Shown: positions 45,217 to 54,970 of the stretch, piece after piece
How the letters are laid out: each line of letters starts with the position of its first letter
Numbering within the stretch: position 1 is the stretch's first letter
Assembly: GCA_016208685.1 (NCBI GenBank)
Contig: JACQXM010000051.1
Coordinates: 62,001 to 126,000, forward strand
DNA from: Planctomycetota bacterium
GTDB taxonomy: Bacteria; Planctomycetota; Phycisphaerae; UBA1845
DNA length: 64,000 bases
Direction of reading: 5' to 3'
Notes under the pieces: generated by a model
Seen by the model: the letters and a program-made list of their open reading frames with translations, nothing else
Databases searched by the model: none
Told to the model about the DNA's origin: nothing
Made by a program: the position numbers and the translations under genes

Positions 45217-46521
45217 ATGCGTGGCACTGCGTCATCGAACTCCTCTGCCTCCGTCGGCTCGCCGCGCGCCGACGCTCGCGCGAGTAGGGCCGCGCCGCTG
45301 CTGGCGTCGGCGACGCTGGTTGTGTTCGTCGTCGTGCTTTCGCTGACCAACCCCTACCTCATTGTCGACGAGGGCACGTACCACTTCCCCGCGATCAAGC
45401 AGTTCTACGACGGCGACTGGAGTCTGCCGCCCGGTCTCCCCATGCTGCCCACCTACCATGCGGCGGCGGCGTGGGTAGCTGAGCTCTTCGTTCCGCGGCT
45501 CTACGTGCTCCGTGGATTCAGCGCCGCCATGGGCGTCGCCGCGGTCTGGCTCATGGTGGCGATCGTGCGGCGCCTGCGGTGCGCCCATCCCGACCACGCG
45601 GTGCTGCACTTCGCCTGGCAGCCGGTGATGTTTCCGTTCTGGGGCCTGGTGTACACCGAGGCGGCGTCGATGCTCAGCCTGCTGGCGGCTGTGTATTGGC
45701 ATCTGGGTCGGCGCTACTACGTATCGGCGGCGGCCCTCGCGCTCGCCTGCCTGGTGCGCCAGTCCAACGTTGTGTGGGTGGTGTTCCTGGCGCTGTGGAT
45801 GGTCCGACAGGACCGCTCCTCCGGCCTGTCGGCAGCGCGGTTCACGGGGGCGCAGGCCCGGCGGCTGCTGGGCCACGGGGTGATTCTCGCGGCGGCCGTG
45901 GGCGCGTTGATGTCCGGCACCGGGCGGCTCACGGTGGCGGTAGTGGAAGCCAACCGCCCGCGTTTCAACCCGGCACAGATGTACCTGTTCGCGCTGTTCA
46001 TCCTGGCGCTGGGGGCTCCCGTTTGGATGCTCCATGGGCGACCGGCGCTGCGCGCCGTTCTGGCGTTCGCGCGGGCGAAACGCAGGGAGGCGGCGATGGG
46101 CCTGGTCGCGTCGGTGCCCGCCGTGCTTCTGCTGATTGCCGGGTTCGACAACCCGCATCCGTGGAATTGGGACACGAACTTCCTGCGCAACTGGCCGCTG
46201 GTGGCATTGGGCGGGCTCCCCGTGGTGCGCGTGTGTACGGCGGTGCTGCTGGTGCTCTGGATACCCGTGCCGGCCCAATTCTGGCGGCGGCAGCCGCCCG
46301 GGAGTCTTCTGCCGCTCACCCTGATTTTTTCGTTGCTGTTCCTTCTGCCGCATCCGCTGGCCGAGCCTCGATACTACATCGTCCCCTTTTTCTTCCTGAA
46401 TCTCTTCGCGTCCTATACGCGGCAGGAGGCGCGGTTGCTGACCGCGTGGTACGGAGTCCTGAGCGTTGCAGTGGCGGCCTACGTTTGCATCGCCGGCCGT
46501 GCCGACGGCGGAATCTGGTAA
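45217..46521 (+). CDS. DIE2/ALG10-like membrane glucosyltransferase homolog
   Basis: A 434-residue polytopic membrane protein with about ten helices. By eye it matches eukaryotic ALG10 (the ER alpha-1,2-glucosyltransferase acting on lipid-linked oligosaccharide) in several places and in the same order. These are NPYLIVDEGTYHFPAIKQF with GLPMLPTYH (compare PYMDEIFHLPQAQRY and TTLPGLY), FPFWGLVYTEAASMLSL (NFLYYTEAGSMF), LVRQSNVVWVVF (FRQTNIIWAVF), NPHPWNWDTNFLRNWPL, and EPRYYIVPFFF (EFRYFILPYVIY). The acidic D-E pair in the first loop is kept. ATG 45217 follows GGAGG closely; ATG 45172 is an alternative. The bacterial acceptor is unknown. Confidence 0.75.
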   Translation: MRGTASSNSSASVGSPRADARASRAAPLLASATLVVFVVVLSLTNPYLIVDEGTYHFPAIKQFYDGDWSLPPGLPMLPTYHAAAAWVAELFVPRLYVLRGFSAAMGVAAVWLMVAIVRRLRCAHPDHAVLHFAWQPVMFPFWGLVYTEAASMLSLLAAVYWHLGRRYYVSAAALALACLVRQSNVVWVVFLALWMVRQDRSSGLSAARFTGAQARRLLGHGVILAAAVGALMSGTGRLTVAVVEANRPRFNPAQMYLFALFILALGAPVWMLHGRPALRAVLAFARAKRREAAMGLVASVPAVLLLIAGFDNPHPWNWDTNFLRNWPLVALGGLPVVRVCTAVLLVLWIPVPAQFWRRQPPGSLLPLTLIFSLLFLLPHPLAEPRYYIVPFFFLNLFASYTRQEARLLTAWYGVLSVAVAAYVCIAGRADGGIW

Positions 46522-46563
46522 CAAGGCGCGGGTACAACGCCGAGCTGGTGGCTCAGGCAGGTT

Positions 46564-46767
46564 GACCGGCTGGAATGCCGGTCCCACGGCGCGCGCCGGT
46601 TCCACAGCGCGCGCCCGTTCCACGGCACAACGGGTGCCATGGCCGAGCGCAGCGGCGCCATGCTGTCATGGTACAAACACTGCTTGACCGGCTGGAAAGT
46701 GACCGGCTGGAAAGCCGGTCCCACAGCGCAAGCCGGTCCCACGGCACAGGCGGGTCCCCGGGCACAC
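46564..46767. repeat. Two arrays of three 18-bp tandem units
   Basis: Array 1 (46577..46630) and array 2 (46714..46767) each hold three 18-base units of GCCGGTCCCACGGCRCRN. Each array is preceded by GACCGGCTGGAA, so the first unit forms a palindrome GACCGGC...GCCGGTC (46564..46583 and 46701..46720); an additional GACCGGC is at 46686. The unit length equals six codons, giving long spurious frames. It lies in the 323-base gap before the ABC transporter genes. Confidence 0.75.
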
Positions 46768-46844
46768 GCCGCTGACGCAAGCGACAGTTTTCGACGACCC
46801 GGTTCGTTGAAGGCCGCACGGCAGGTGGTTACCATCCCGCCGCC

Positions 46845-47690
46845 ATGTTGCGTCTGGATGGATTACGCAAGTCATTCGGTTCAACCTGCGCCGTCGCGGA
46901 TCTGTCGCTGGAGCTCTGCCGCGGTGAGGTGTTCGGTCTGCTCGGGCCCAACGGCGCGGGCAAAACCACGACCGTCAATATGGTGGTCGGACTGCTGGCG
47001 CCGGATGCCGGCCGCATCGCCATCGACGGCGGCGGTTCACCGGCGGAGGCCTCGGTCCGGGCGAGAATCGGCGTCGCTCCGCAGGCACTGGCGATCTACG
47101 AAGACCTGACCGGCGAGGAGAATGTGGCGTTCTTCGCCCGGCTACAGGGCCTGTCGGGGCGCGAGTTGACGCAGCGCACCGCCTGGTCGTTGGATTTCGT
47201 GGGTCTTACCGACCGTCGTGGTGATCGCGCCAAGACCTACTCCGGCGGCATGAAACGGCGCCTGAACCTGGCGATTGCCGTGGTGCATGACCCGCCGCTG
47301 CTGCTGCTCGACGAGCCGACGGTGGGCGTGGATCCGCAGTCGCGCAACGCGATTTTCGAGAACATCCAACGGCTTCAAAACGACGGGCGGACCATCATCT
47401 ACACCACGCACTACATGGAAGAGGCCCAGCGCCTGTGCAACCGCGTGGGCATCATGGATCACGGGCGATTGCTCGCCATGGACACGGTCGAGGCACTCAT
47501 CCGAGACCACGGCGGCATGAGCGTCGTCACCGCTGAAAACGATGCCGGGCTGTGCCGCGTGGAGACGGACGATCCAGTGGCGGAACTCGGCCGCCTTCAG
47601 GCCGCCGGCGGGTTGCGAATCTTCCGGCTCGATCGGCCCGACCTCGAGGCAGTGTTTCTGAACCTGACGGGCCGGAGTCTGCGCGACTGA
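46845..47690 (+). CDS. ABC transporter ATP-binding protein
   Basis: A 281-residue ATPase subunit of an ABC-2-type exporter. Walker A is GPNGAGKT at residues 34-41. The Q-loop region is [20 protein letters not shown], the signature [12 protein letters not shown] (about residue 133), Walker [17 protein letters not shown] and the H-loop [18 protein letters not shown]. The C-terminal 60 residues are the usual DUF4162-like tail. The permease follows 52 bases later on the same strand, so the two form a transporter for an unknown drug, lipid or polysaccharide. Confidence 0.94.
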   Translation: MLRLDGLRKSFGSTCAVADLSLELCRGEVFGLLGPNGAGKTTTVNMVVGLLAPDAGRIAIDGGGSPAEASVRARIGVAPQALAIYEDLTGEENVAFFARLQGLSGRELTQRTAWSLDFVGLTDRRGDRAKTYSGGMKRRLNLAIAVVHDPPLLLLDEPTVGVDPQSRNAIFENIQRLQNDGRTIIYTTHYMEEAQRLCNRVGIMDHGRLLAMDTVEALIRDHGGMSVVTAENDAGLCRVETDDPVAELGRLQAAGGLRIFRLDRPDLEAVFLNLTGRSLRD

Positions 47691-47742
47691 TTCGGCGGGC
47701 GCGATTCGCCGCCGAAGCTATTGCTGGACTGTGAGGCAAGGG

Positions 47743-49035
47743 ATGTACCGAATTCTCGCCTTGACGGCCAAGGACTTGCGCCTGCTGCTGCGCGACAAGG
47801 TGGGCTTCTTCTTCACCTTCTTTTTCCCCGTTCTCTACGCCACCTTCTTCGGTTTCATCTTCTCTGGCCAGGGAGGCGATGGCCCCGGCATCAAACTGGC
47901 GTTGGTGGATGAGGACCGTACGGACGGTTCGCGGGCGTTCATCGAACGGCTGCGCGCGGCGCCGGAAGTGACGCTGGTGCTCGCGCGGACCGACGGTTCG
48001 GGCGAGCTCACCCGCGAGGACGCCGTCGCTCTGGTGCGCCGGGGGCGCGCCGCTGCGTACGTGGTCCTCGCCGCGGGGTTCGGCGATCGCGCGGACCAGC
48101 CCTTCCACGGCGGTCCGCTGCAATTGGAAACGGGTTGCGATCCTTCGCGCCAGGCGGAGGCGGGCATGCTCCAGGGGATCCTGACGCGGTACGTCTACCA
48201 GGGTATGCAGGAGACGTTCGCGGATCGGGCGAAGTTGCGCCAGTACCTGGCCCGGTCCATGGTCGACGTAAGACAGGCGGACGAACTCGACCCCGCAGCT
48301 CGTGCCGCGCTGAATCTGTTTCTGCCCGCCATGGACCAGTTTCTCGCCAACCTGCCGGAGGGGCAGGACAGCCTCGCCGGGTTCCAGAGCCTGGAAATCA
48401 AGAACACCGACGTGGCCCGGCAACGGCGCGGCCCGAAGAACCCGTTTGAGATTTCGTTCCCGCAGGGAATCATCTGGGGCATTCTGGGCTGTGCCGCGGG
48501 GTTCGGCATCTCGATGGTCAGCGAACGCACCAAGGGCACGCTGGTGCGCCTGCGCATGGCTCCGATTACGCCGGGACAGGTACTGGCCGGCAAAGCGCTG
48601 GCGTGCTTCCTCACCACGACAGGCGTGGCGACGCTCCTTCTGACCCTGGCGGCAGTGGCGTTTCAGGTTCGGCCCGGCTCGGTGCCGCTGCTGGCGTTGG
48701 CCGTGGTGTCGGTGTCGCTGGCGTTCGTGGGCATCATGATGTTCCTTTCCGTACTGGGGAAGACGGAGCAGTCGGCCGGGGGCATCGGGTGGGCGATTCT
48801 GACCGTGATGGCCATGATCGGCGGCGGGATGGTGCCGCTGGCGTTCCTGCCCGCATGGATGGCGACCGTAGGCCACGTCAGCCCCGTGAAGTGGGCGATC
48901 CTGGCGATCGAGGGGGCTATCTGGCGGGGTTTCTCGGCAACGGAAATGCTGGGTCCTTGCGCCATACTGCTCGGCTTCGGTGCGTTGTTCTTCCTGATAG
49001 GCGCTCGGGCGTTCCGTTGGTCGGAATCGGGTTGA
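47743..49035 (+). CDS. ABC-2 type transporter permease
   Basis: A 430-residue membrane permease that partners the preceding ATPase. ATG 47743 has GAGG at 7 bases upstream; GTG 47731 is an alternative. Helix 1 (VGFFFTFFFPVLYATFFGFI) is followed by a large extracytoplasmic domain (about 45-235) and five helices in the C-terminal half (GIIWGILGCAAGFGISMV, KALACFLTTTGVATLLLTLA, and others). RTKGTLVRLRMAPITPGQVL between helices is the conserved cytoplasmic coupling region of the family. Substrate unknown. Confidence 0.9.
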   Translation: MYRILALTAKDLRLLLRDKVGFFFTFFFPVLYATFFGFIFSGQGGDGPGIKLALVDEDRTDGSRAFIERLRAAPEVTLVLARTDGSGELTREDAVALVRRGRAAAYVVLAAGFGDRADQPFHGGPLQLETGCDPSRQAEAGMLQGILTRYVYQGMQETFADRAKLRQYLARSMVDVRQADELDPAARAALNLFLPAMDQFLANLPEGQDSLAGFQSLEIKNTDVARQRRGPKNPFEISFPQGIIWGILGCAAGFGISMVSERTKGTLVRLRMAPITPGQVLAGKALACFLTTTGVATLLLTLAAVAFQVRPGSVPLLALAVVSVSLAFVGIMMFLSVLGKTEQSAGGIGWAILTVMAMIGGGMVPLAFLPAWMATVGHVSPVKWAILAIEGAIWRGFSATEMLGPCAILLGFGALFFLIGARAFRWSESG

Positions 49036-49188
49036 ACGGCTGCGGGCGGGGCGGGGCGGCGCCGGACGCGCACCTCGGCGAGGGCGACGTTCCGGACGCA
49101 GCGCCTTGCCGCGACGTCCACGCTGTACGACGCCGGCCACGGCGTGACCACGCCGGTGGGGGGCGCGCCCCGCACGGACAGCGCCGCA

Positions 49189-50205
49189 CTATTTACCGGG
49201 AACGGGCGGCGGATCGTCGTCGCGGCCGGTGCCGGAGAACAGGCTGTTGTTGGCCACGTCCTTGCCGGCGTTGTTCTGCGGCTGTTGCTTGATACCGACG
49301 GTTCGCGACTCGTCGTCGGCGCCGGGGAAGGCGCTGGTGGAAGCGGGGTCCGCGTCCATGGGATCGTCCGGGTCACTGTCGACATAGCGGCCGTTGGCGC
49401 GTTTGCGGTATCCGAGTTCACGGTCGGACAGGGTTTGCCCGTGGCCGTCGGCGAATACGGCGTTGGCGCGCTCCTCGTGCCGGGGATCGACGGCGGTTCG
49501 CGGACTGCCTGCCTCTCCCGTACCGCGGTCGGATCGGGGAGTGAGCCGCGGCGGATCCAGTGTATAGGCGTGGTTGCCTACGTTCACGGAATCGGCGGCC
49601 ACGTTCCCGTCATTCCTGTAGCTTCCGCGCTCGAAGGCACGAATGCCCGCGGCGGTGCCCAGGCAGTCGGCGGCCACGACGGTGCTGCCTGGCGCCTTCA
49701 CCCGATGCCGCTTCACGGGGTAATTGTGGTAGAACCCATTGGTCAGGCGTCCGTTACCGAGGAACTGGTGGTTGTAGCCGTACGCGGAGTTCCGCGAATC
49801 TTTCCAGTCGGGAACCGACGGGCAGCGGTAGATCTCGCCGTCGAAGTCCTGCCGGTCGTTGTCGCGGTCGGGGATGTTGAAGGCTGGGACGCTGATGTAA
49901 TGGGAAAGGCGCTCGAGCCAGCGGGCGCGATACTTGAACCCGTTGCCCACGTCGTAGTAGTTGGCGTCGTTGGTCTTGCCGCCGGCGAGTTCGGCGACGC
50001 GCCCGGGGACCATGATGTCCGCGTTTTCATCGGCGTAAGACTGCCAGCCCTTGGCGATCTCGCGCAGGTGCGTCAGGCAGGTGAGCGTTTGCCCGCGTGA
50101 CCGCCCCCGGGTTAACGACGGGAGGATGATGCCGATGAGCAGCGTGATGATGGCGATCACCGCCAGCAACTCCACAAGAGTAAATCCGCGCTTGGCGCTC
50201 TTCAT
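49189..50205 (-). CDS. Type IV pilin-like protein with N-terminal methylation motif
   Basis: A 338-residue protein starting MKSAKRGFTLVELLAVIAII (AAGGAG upstream), a class III signal with the Gly-Phe cleavage site and Glu+5, followed by a hydrophobic helix. This is the prepilin/pseudopilin signature. After it, RGQTLTCLTHLREIAKGWQS and AVFADGHGQTLS are characteristic of the large planctomycete family of such proteins, often annotated as type II secretion or DUF1559-like. Its C-terminal tail is Asp/Pro/Ser rich. Function is unknown. A longer frame start at 50256 is less likely. It is convergent with the ABC permease gene. Confidence 0.88.
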   Translation of the reverse strand: MKSAKRGFTLVELLAVIAIITLLIGIILPSLTRGRSRGQTLTCLTHLREIAKGWQSYADENADIMVPGRVAELAGGKTNDANYYDVGNGFKYRARWLERLSHYISVPAFNIPDRDNDRQDFDGEIYRCPSVPDWKDSRNSAYGYNHQFLGNGRLTNGFYHNYPVKRHRVKAPGSTVVAADCLGTAAGIRAFERGSYRNDGNVAADSVNVGNHAYTLDPPRLTPRSDRGTGEAGSPRTAVDPRHEERANAVFADGHGQTLSDRELGYRKRANGRYVDSDPDDPMDADPASTSAFPGADDESRTVGIKQQPQNNAGKDVANNSLFSGTGRDDDPPPVPGK

Positions 50206-50294
50206 GAACGTCTCCTTCGACCGTCGGCCTTGTGACCCGGACCCCCTATGAATCATAGCGGCGCCCTAAGCGGCGGACCAGACCGGGAGTGTAT

Positions 50295-51311
50295 TTAGCA
50301 GCCTCGAACCTGCTCTACGGCGGGGACGGCGCAGGGGGCGGGGAGCAACTCCACGGCGGTGCCGGCTCCATCAGGGGCCGCCGTCAGCATCGCCGCCCGC
50401 AGGCTGCGCACCGGAACAAAACGCTGCGTTGCGAGCATCCGTTCCAGGCGCCCGGCCGTGGCGCCCAAGCTGGTGTAGTGCAGTGCCCGTTCCCACCAGT
50501 GCGCGGGCCAGCGCGGCTGCTGAGGATCGAGTTCCCAGGGATGAACGTTCACGATGACCGGTACGCAGCGCTTGCGGTTCTGGCGTAGGGCGAACCGCGT
50601 GACCGCGAAGGGCCAGAGCCGCAAATATGCGCCGGTCGCCGCGGGAACCCGGTAGCCGAGCACGCTGAACGTCGGCAGCGGGAACTCCCAGAGCCCGGGC
50701 CGAATCTGATACGGCACACGGGGGGCGTCGCGGATGCCGTAACGCCCGTGTGGGGCGCGGGCAGGGTAGATGCTTGAGTCATAGGCGAAGCCGGCATCCG
50801 CCAGCTCATCGAGCGCCCACAGGGTGGAGCGCGAGATGGAGTAGCCCGGGGCGCGGTAGCCGTGCACCGGTTCGCCGACCAGGTCCTCAAGTACGGCCTT
50901 GGAGGCCCGTACGTCCCCGCGAAACTGCGCTGGCGTGAGCCGGTCCACCGGGTGGTGCCAGTACCCGTGGCTGGCGATCTCATGCCCCGCGTTGTGGATG
51001 CGGCGCACCATCGCCGCGTGTCGGTGTGCCACCCATCCCAGAACGAAGAACGTGGCCTGGACCTCGTGGCGGGCCAGGAGCTCGAGCAATTCGACTATGG
51101 AGCGCTCGACGCGCGAGGGCAGTTCGCTCCACCGCACGGGCGTGATGTGCAGGTTGCGGGCGTGGAACCACTCCTCCACGTCGATAGTAATGGCCCCGAC
51201 GGGCAGTCCCGGCGTGCTGCCGGAGCAGGCCCCCACGGGGTTTCCTTCGCGGTCGAGGTCGCGGCACTCGGCTCCGTTCGTCGGTTCCACTTTGTTTCGT
51301 AGTCTTGCCAT
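50295..51311 (-). CDS. XrtA-type polysaccharide deacetylase (DUF3473)
   Basis: A 338-residue carbohydrate esterase family 4 protein from ATG 51311 (frame open to 51380). The catalytic domain has AITIDVEEWFHARN (Asp-Asp-like motif 1), EIASHGYWHHPVDRLTPAQF (His ligands) and RAPGYSISRSTLWALDELAD. The C-terminal LWEFPLPTFSVLGYRVPAAT, FRLLPF-type sequence and VIVNVHPWELDPQQPRWP match the DUF3473 extension typical of exosortase-linked deacetylases. Together with the PEP-CTERM protein at 37.5 kb it implies an exosortase/exopolysaccharide system. It acts on a surface polysaccharide. Confidence 0.88.
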   Translation of the reverse strand: MARLRNKVEPTNGAECRDLDREGNPVGACSGSTPGLPVGAITIDVEEWFHARNLHITPVRWSELPSRVERSIVELLELLARHEVQATFFVLGWVAHRHAAMVRRIHNAGHEIASHGYWHHPVDRLTPAQFRGDVRASKAVLEDLVGEPVHGYRAPGYSISRSTLWALDELADAGFAYDSSIYPARAPHGRYGIRDAPRVPYQIRPGLWEFPLPTFSVLGYRVPAATGAYLRLWPFAVTRFALRQNRKRCVPVIVNVHPWELDPQQPRWPAHWWERALHYTSLGATAGRLERMLATQRFVPVRSLRAAMLTAAPDGAGTAVELLPAPCAVPAVEQVRGC

Positions 51312-51560
51312 CTGCGGGCCCATTCCAGGTGCGGCCCGACCGGCCCTTGCAGCAGGAGAATCCGCGGCCGGGCGGCGCACGCCGCACCGGGCTGGGGTGG
51401 GCCGCCATCCAGCCGATACTAACCAGCCCGCGCGTGCCCACGCGGACGCGGGTTGTGCGGGGCGGCCTGCAGGAACCGCGCGTCCGTCCTACTATCGGTT
51501 AGGTTTTGACGGCATATCGGTCAGGCCGATAAACTTCTCGCCTTCGCGGGGACCTGCTTT

Positions 51561-52604
51561 ATGCACGATGCCACGGGATCATCATCACCACGCGGCCGGC
51601 GGATCGACCGTTCGCTGGCCATCCGCCGCTTCCTGACCGAATTCGCCGCCAGCCCCAACCAGGACCTGCTGGAGGACATGCTGGTCACGGTGTGCCGGCT
51701 GGCCGCCGACGGCGCCAGCCGCGGGGACCTCAAGATTCTGAACACGGCGCTGCGGGAACTGCGCTACGCCTTGAAAGTTTTCGCTCCCTACGCCGAAGTC
51801 CCCAAGGTGAGCATGTTCGGCTCGGCGCGGACTCCGGAGACGCACCCGCAGTACCTGGAGGCCAAGAAGTTCGCGGAGCTGATTCAGCGTCAAGGCTGGA
51901 TGGTCATCACCGGCGCCGGGGACGGCATCATGCGCGCCGGGCACCACGGAGCCACCCGGGAATCGAGTTTCGGCGTGGCCATCAGCCTGCCCTTCGAGCA
52001 AAAGACGAACACCATCATCGCCGACGATCCCAAGCTCATTAATTTCAAATATTTCTTCACGCGCAAGCTGATGTTCGTGAAGGAGGCGAAGGCCATCGTG
52101 CTCTTCCCCGGGGGCTTCGGCACGCAGGACGAGGGGTTCGAGGCCATCACTCTGGTGCAGACACTCAAGACCACTCCCACCCCCATCGTGATGTGCGAGC
52201 AGCCGGGAGGCACCTACTGGCAGCACTGGCGTGCCTACGTGACGGCCGAGCTGCTGGGCAATCGCATGATCGACGCCACCGACATGCACCTGTTCTACGT
52301 GACCGACCATGCCGAGGACGCCGTGGCGGAGGTGCTGCGCTTCTACCGCCGGTATCATAGCTCGCGCTTCGTCGGCGACCTGATGGTGTTCCGCCTCAAC
52401 CGGCCGCTCGCGGACGCCACACTGGCGGAACTCGCCGCATCCTTCGGCGACATCCTCGACGGCGGAACCTACGAGCAACGCTCCGGTCCGCTGGAGGAAG
52501 AGGAGGGCGCGTATCCCGACCGACCGCGGCTGGTGTTTGCCTTCAACCGGCGCAGCGCCGGCCGGCTGCGGCTGCTGATCAACGCCATCAACGAGGCACC
52601 TTAA
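51561..52604 (+). CDS. LOG family Rossmann-fold protein (TIGR00730-like)
   Basis: A 347-residue protein of the LOG/lysine-decarboxylase-like family, often cytokinin-riboside or nucleotide 5'-monophosphate phosphoribohydrolases. The core motifs are VSMFGSARTPETHPQYLEAK, VITGAGDGIMRAGHHGATRE (nucleotide loop) and LFPGGFGTQDEGFEAITLVQ (PGGxGT catalytic loop, about residue 190). The N-terminal 80 residues and C-terminal 90 residues extend beyond the ~180-residue core. True substrate unknown. It stands alone before the moxR operon. Confidence 0.85.
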   Translation: MHDATGSSSPRGRRIDRSLAIRRFLTEFAASPNQDLLEDMLVTVCRLAADGASRGDLKILNTALRELRYALKVFAPYAEVPKVSMFGSARTPETHPQYLEAKKFAELIQRQGWMVITGAGDGIMRAGHHGATRESSFGVAISLPFEQKTNTIIADDPKLINFKYFFTRKLMFVKEAKAIVLFPGGFGTQDEGFEAITLVQTLKTTPTPIVMCEQPGGTYWQHWRAYVTAELLGNRMIDATDMHLFYVTDHAEDAVAEVLRFYRRYHSSRFVGDLMVFRLNRPLADATLAELAASFGDILDGGTYEQRSGPLEEEEGAYPDRPRLVFAFNRRSAGRLRLLINAINEAP

Positions 52605-52713
52605 CATGCGCGACGCGCCGGATGTGCGAACCGCGGCGCCGCCGGCACGCTGATCGGACGGCGCGCCCGGCGGCGGTCGCCAGGCGGCAACAGGATTCGA
52701 GGGAGGATCGTCG

Positions 52714-53796
52714 ATGACCACGGAGCCCGAAACGCGAGACCCCGTCGCCGGCGAGGCGGCGGCCGATGACGTGGCGGTGGTGCAGAAGCTCGTGGGAGCG
52801 TACGAGCAGATCCGCGCCCAACTGCATCGTGTCATCGTGGGGCAGGACGCGGTGCTGGAGGAGCTGCTGATCGCCCTGTTTTGCAGCGGGCACTGCATCC
52901 TGGAAGGCGTGCCGGGACTGGCCAAGACGCTGCTGATCAGCACCCTGGCCCGGCTGCTGTCCCTGAGCTTCGCGCGGATTCAGTTCACCCCCGACCTGAT
53001 GCCTTCGGACATCACGGGCACGGAAGTGATCGAGGAGGACCGCGGCACGGGAACGCGGTCCCTGCGCTTTGTGAAGGGACCGGTGTTCGCCAACGTGGTG
53101 CTGGCGGACGAGATCAACCGCACTCCGCCCAAGACCCAGGCGGCGCTGCTGGAAGCCATGCAGGAGAACCAGGTGACGGCCGCCGGCTTCCCCCATAAGC
53201 TCCCCAAGCCCTTCTTCGTGCTCGCCACGCAGAACCCCATTGAGCAGGAGGGAACCTACCCGCTGCCCGAGGCGCAGCTCGACCGCTTCATGTTCAAGGT
53301 ACTCGTCGACTATCCCTCGGAAGCCGAGGAGTTCGAGATCGTACGCATGACCACGGCGCCGCAGGAACTTGCCTTGCAGCGCACGCTCAACGCCCGTGAG
53401 ATCCTCGATCTTCAGGAGATCGTTCGCCGCGTGCCCTGCGCCGACCACGTGATCCGCTACGCCATGCGCCTGACCCGCTCCACGCGGGTGGAGAAAGGCA
53501 CGGTGCCGAAGTTCATCACCGACTATGTGTCCTGGGGCGCCGGGCCCCGCGCCTCGCAGAATCTGGTGCTGGCGGCCAAGGCACGGGCGCTGCTGCGCGG
53601 CCGGTACTATGTGTCGGTGGAGGATATTCGTGCCGTCGCCCACCCGGTGCTGCGCCATCGCGTGCTGACGAACTTCAACGCCGAGGCCGAGGGCGTGCGC
53701 AGCGACGAGATCATCACCCGACTGATCGAAGCAACGCCGGTGGACGCCGCTGCCGAAATGGACGAGGCCATGGCGGGCCGAGTGTTCAAACGCTGA
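52714..53796 (+). CDS. MoxR family AAA+ ATPase
   Basis: A 360-residue AAA+ chaperone-like ATPase. Walker A is GVPGLAKT at residues 65-72, Walker B LADEINR about residues 130-136, and sensor-1-like [20 protein letters not shown] (about residue 170). MoxR proteins usually help to activate or assemble VWA-domain proteins, and this gene heads an operon with a DUF58 protein and two VWA proteins downstream. Start ATG 52714 with GGGAGG about 10 bases upstream. The first 20 residues are acidic and probably flexible. Confidence 0.95.
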   Translation: MTTEPETRDPVAGEAAADDVAVVQKLVGAYEQIRAQLHRVIVGQDAVLEELLIALFCSGHCILEGVPGLAKTLLISTLARLLSLSFARIQFTPDLMPSDITGTEVIEEDRGTGTRSLRFVKGPVFANVVLADEINRTPPKTQAALLEAMQENQVTAAGFPHKLPKPFFVLATQNPIEQEGTYPLPEAQLDRFMFKVLVDYPSEAEEFEIVRMTTAPQELALQRTLNAREILDLQEIVRRVPCADHVIRYAMRLTRSTRVEKGTVPKFITDYVSWGAGPRASQNLVLAAKARALLRGRYYVSVEDIRAVAHPVLRHRVLTNFNAEAEGVRSDEIITRLIEATPVDAAAEMDEAMAGRVFKR

Positions 53797-53956
53797 ATCA
53801 GGGTGCGCCGTCGGCGCCGCAGCCACTGAGCCGCGACCGTCAGGGAGCGGGCGAACCGTGCGTGGCGGCGGGGAGGCGCGCACGGTCATGGGGATCGGCG
53901 CCCGCGGCGGCGAGTCGCCGGCGCGGGAGGCGGCCTGCCCACACGCCGCGAGGGTC

Positions 53957-54901
53957 ATGCAAGAACGCGACGCAATAGCGCTGAACTACCTGGACCCGGC
54001 CGTGCTCGCGACCATCGCCGGGCTGGAGCTGCGCGCCCGGCTGGCGGTCGAGGGCTACTTCAGCGGCATGCACCACAGTCCGCACCACGGACTTTCCATC
54101 GAGTTCGCCGAGCACCGCGTGTACACCCAGGGCGACGACCTGCGCCACATCGACTGGAAGGTCTTCGGGCGCACGGACAAGTACTACATCAAGGAATATG
54201 AGCAGGAGAGCAACCTGCATCTGATGCTGGTGGTGGACGGCAGTGAATCCATGACCTTCCGCTCCGCCGCGGCCGCCATGAGCAAATACGACTACGCCTG
54301 CACCATCGCCGCGGCGATCGCCTATCTGGCGTTGCAGCAGCAGGACGCCGTGGGGTTGACCCTCTTCGACGAGCGGCTGACCCGCTTCCTGCGCCCCTCG
54401 AGCAGCCACCCGCAGTGGAGGACGCTGGCCCACGAGCTCGCCGTACACCGCCCTTCCGGCGAGACCTCCGTGGGCCGGGTGTGCGCCGAGCTGGCGGAAC
54501 GCCTGCACCAGCAGGCGATGATCGTGGTGATCAGCGACCTGCTGGACGACGTCGAGGTGACCATCAAGGGACTCAAGCAGTTGCGGTACCACCGCCATGA
54601 GCCCATCGTGTGGAACGTCTGCGACGAGGCGGAGCTGACGTTCCCCTACACCGGTCCTACGATGTTCGTGGGGCTGGAGGCGGGCGGGACGCTGCTGACC
54701 GACCCGGGTGGGCTGCGGGGCCGGTACCTCGACGAATTGCAGAGGTTCCAGGCGCGGTTGCGTTCCGCGTGCGGTCAGGCGCACGTGGACTACGCCATCT
54801 TCAACACGGCGCAGTCTTTGGGTATCGCTCTGGCGGGATACCTGGGCACGCGGAACGCGCGACTGCGTGCCCGAAGCTCGCGGGTGCTGGGCGCCGGCTG
54901 A
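53957..54901 (+). CDS. DUF58 / VWA-like protein
   Basis: A 314-residue protein of the DUF58 family, the usual partner of MoxR. ATG 53957 (GAGGG upstream) gives MQERDAIALNYLDPAVLATI. The characteristic motif is EFAEHRVYTQGDDLRHIDWK, then VFGRTDKYYIKEYEQESN (about residues 50-90). A VWA-type MIDAS follows in LMLVVDGSESMTFRS (Asp-x-Ser-x-Ser like), with MIVVISDLLDDVEVTIKGL further on. The family is cytosolic or membrane-associated; function as scaffold is inferred. Confidence 0.92.
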   Translation: MQERDAIALNYLDPAVLATIAGLELRARLAVEGYFSGMHHSPHHGLSIEFAEHRVYTQGDDLRHIDWKVFGRTDKYYIKEYEQESNLHLMLVVDGSESMTFRSAAAAMSKYDYACTIAAAIAYLALQQQDAVGLTLFDERLTRFLRPSSSHPQWRTLAHELAVHRPSGETSVGRVCAELAERLHQQAMIVVISDLLDDVEVTIKGLKQLRYHRHEPIVWNVCDEAELTFPYTGPTMFVGLEAGGTLLTDPGGLRGRYLDELQRFQARLRSACGQAHVDYAIFNTAQSLGIALAGYLGTRNARLRARSSRVLGAG

Positions 54902-54970
54902 GACCGGCATGACGGCCGGTCGCGGCGGCGCTGATTCGACGCCGCGCCGCGTTTCCGGCGTTCGATTGAG

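Noticed and set aside
46466-46835. Frames with six-residue repeats such as GPTAQA
   Set aside because: These are created by the 18-bp tandem units, whose length is a multiple of three; no start signal or conserved flank is present.
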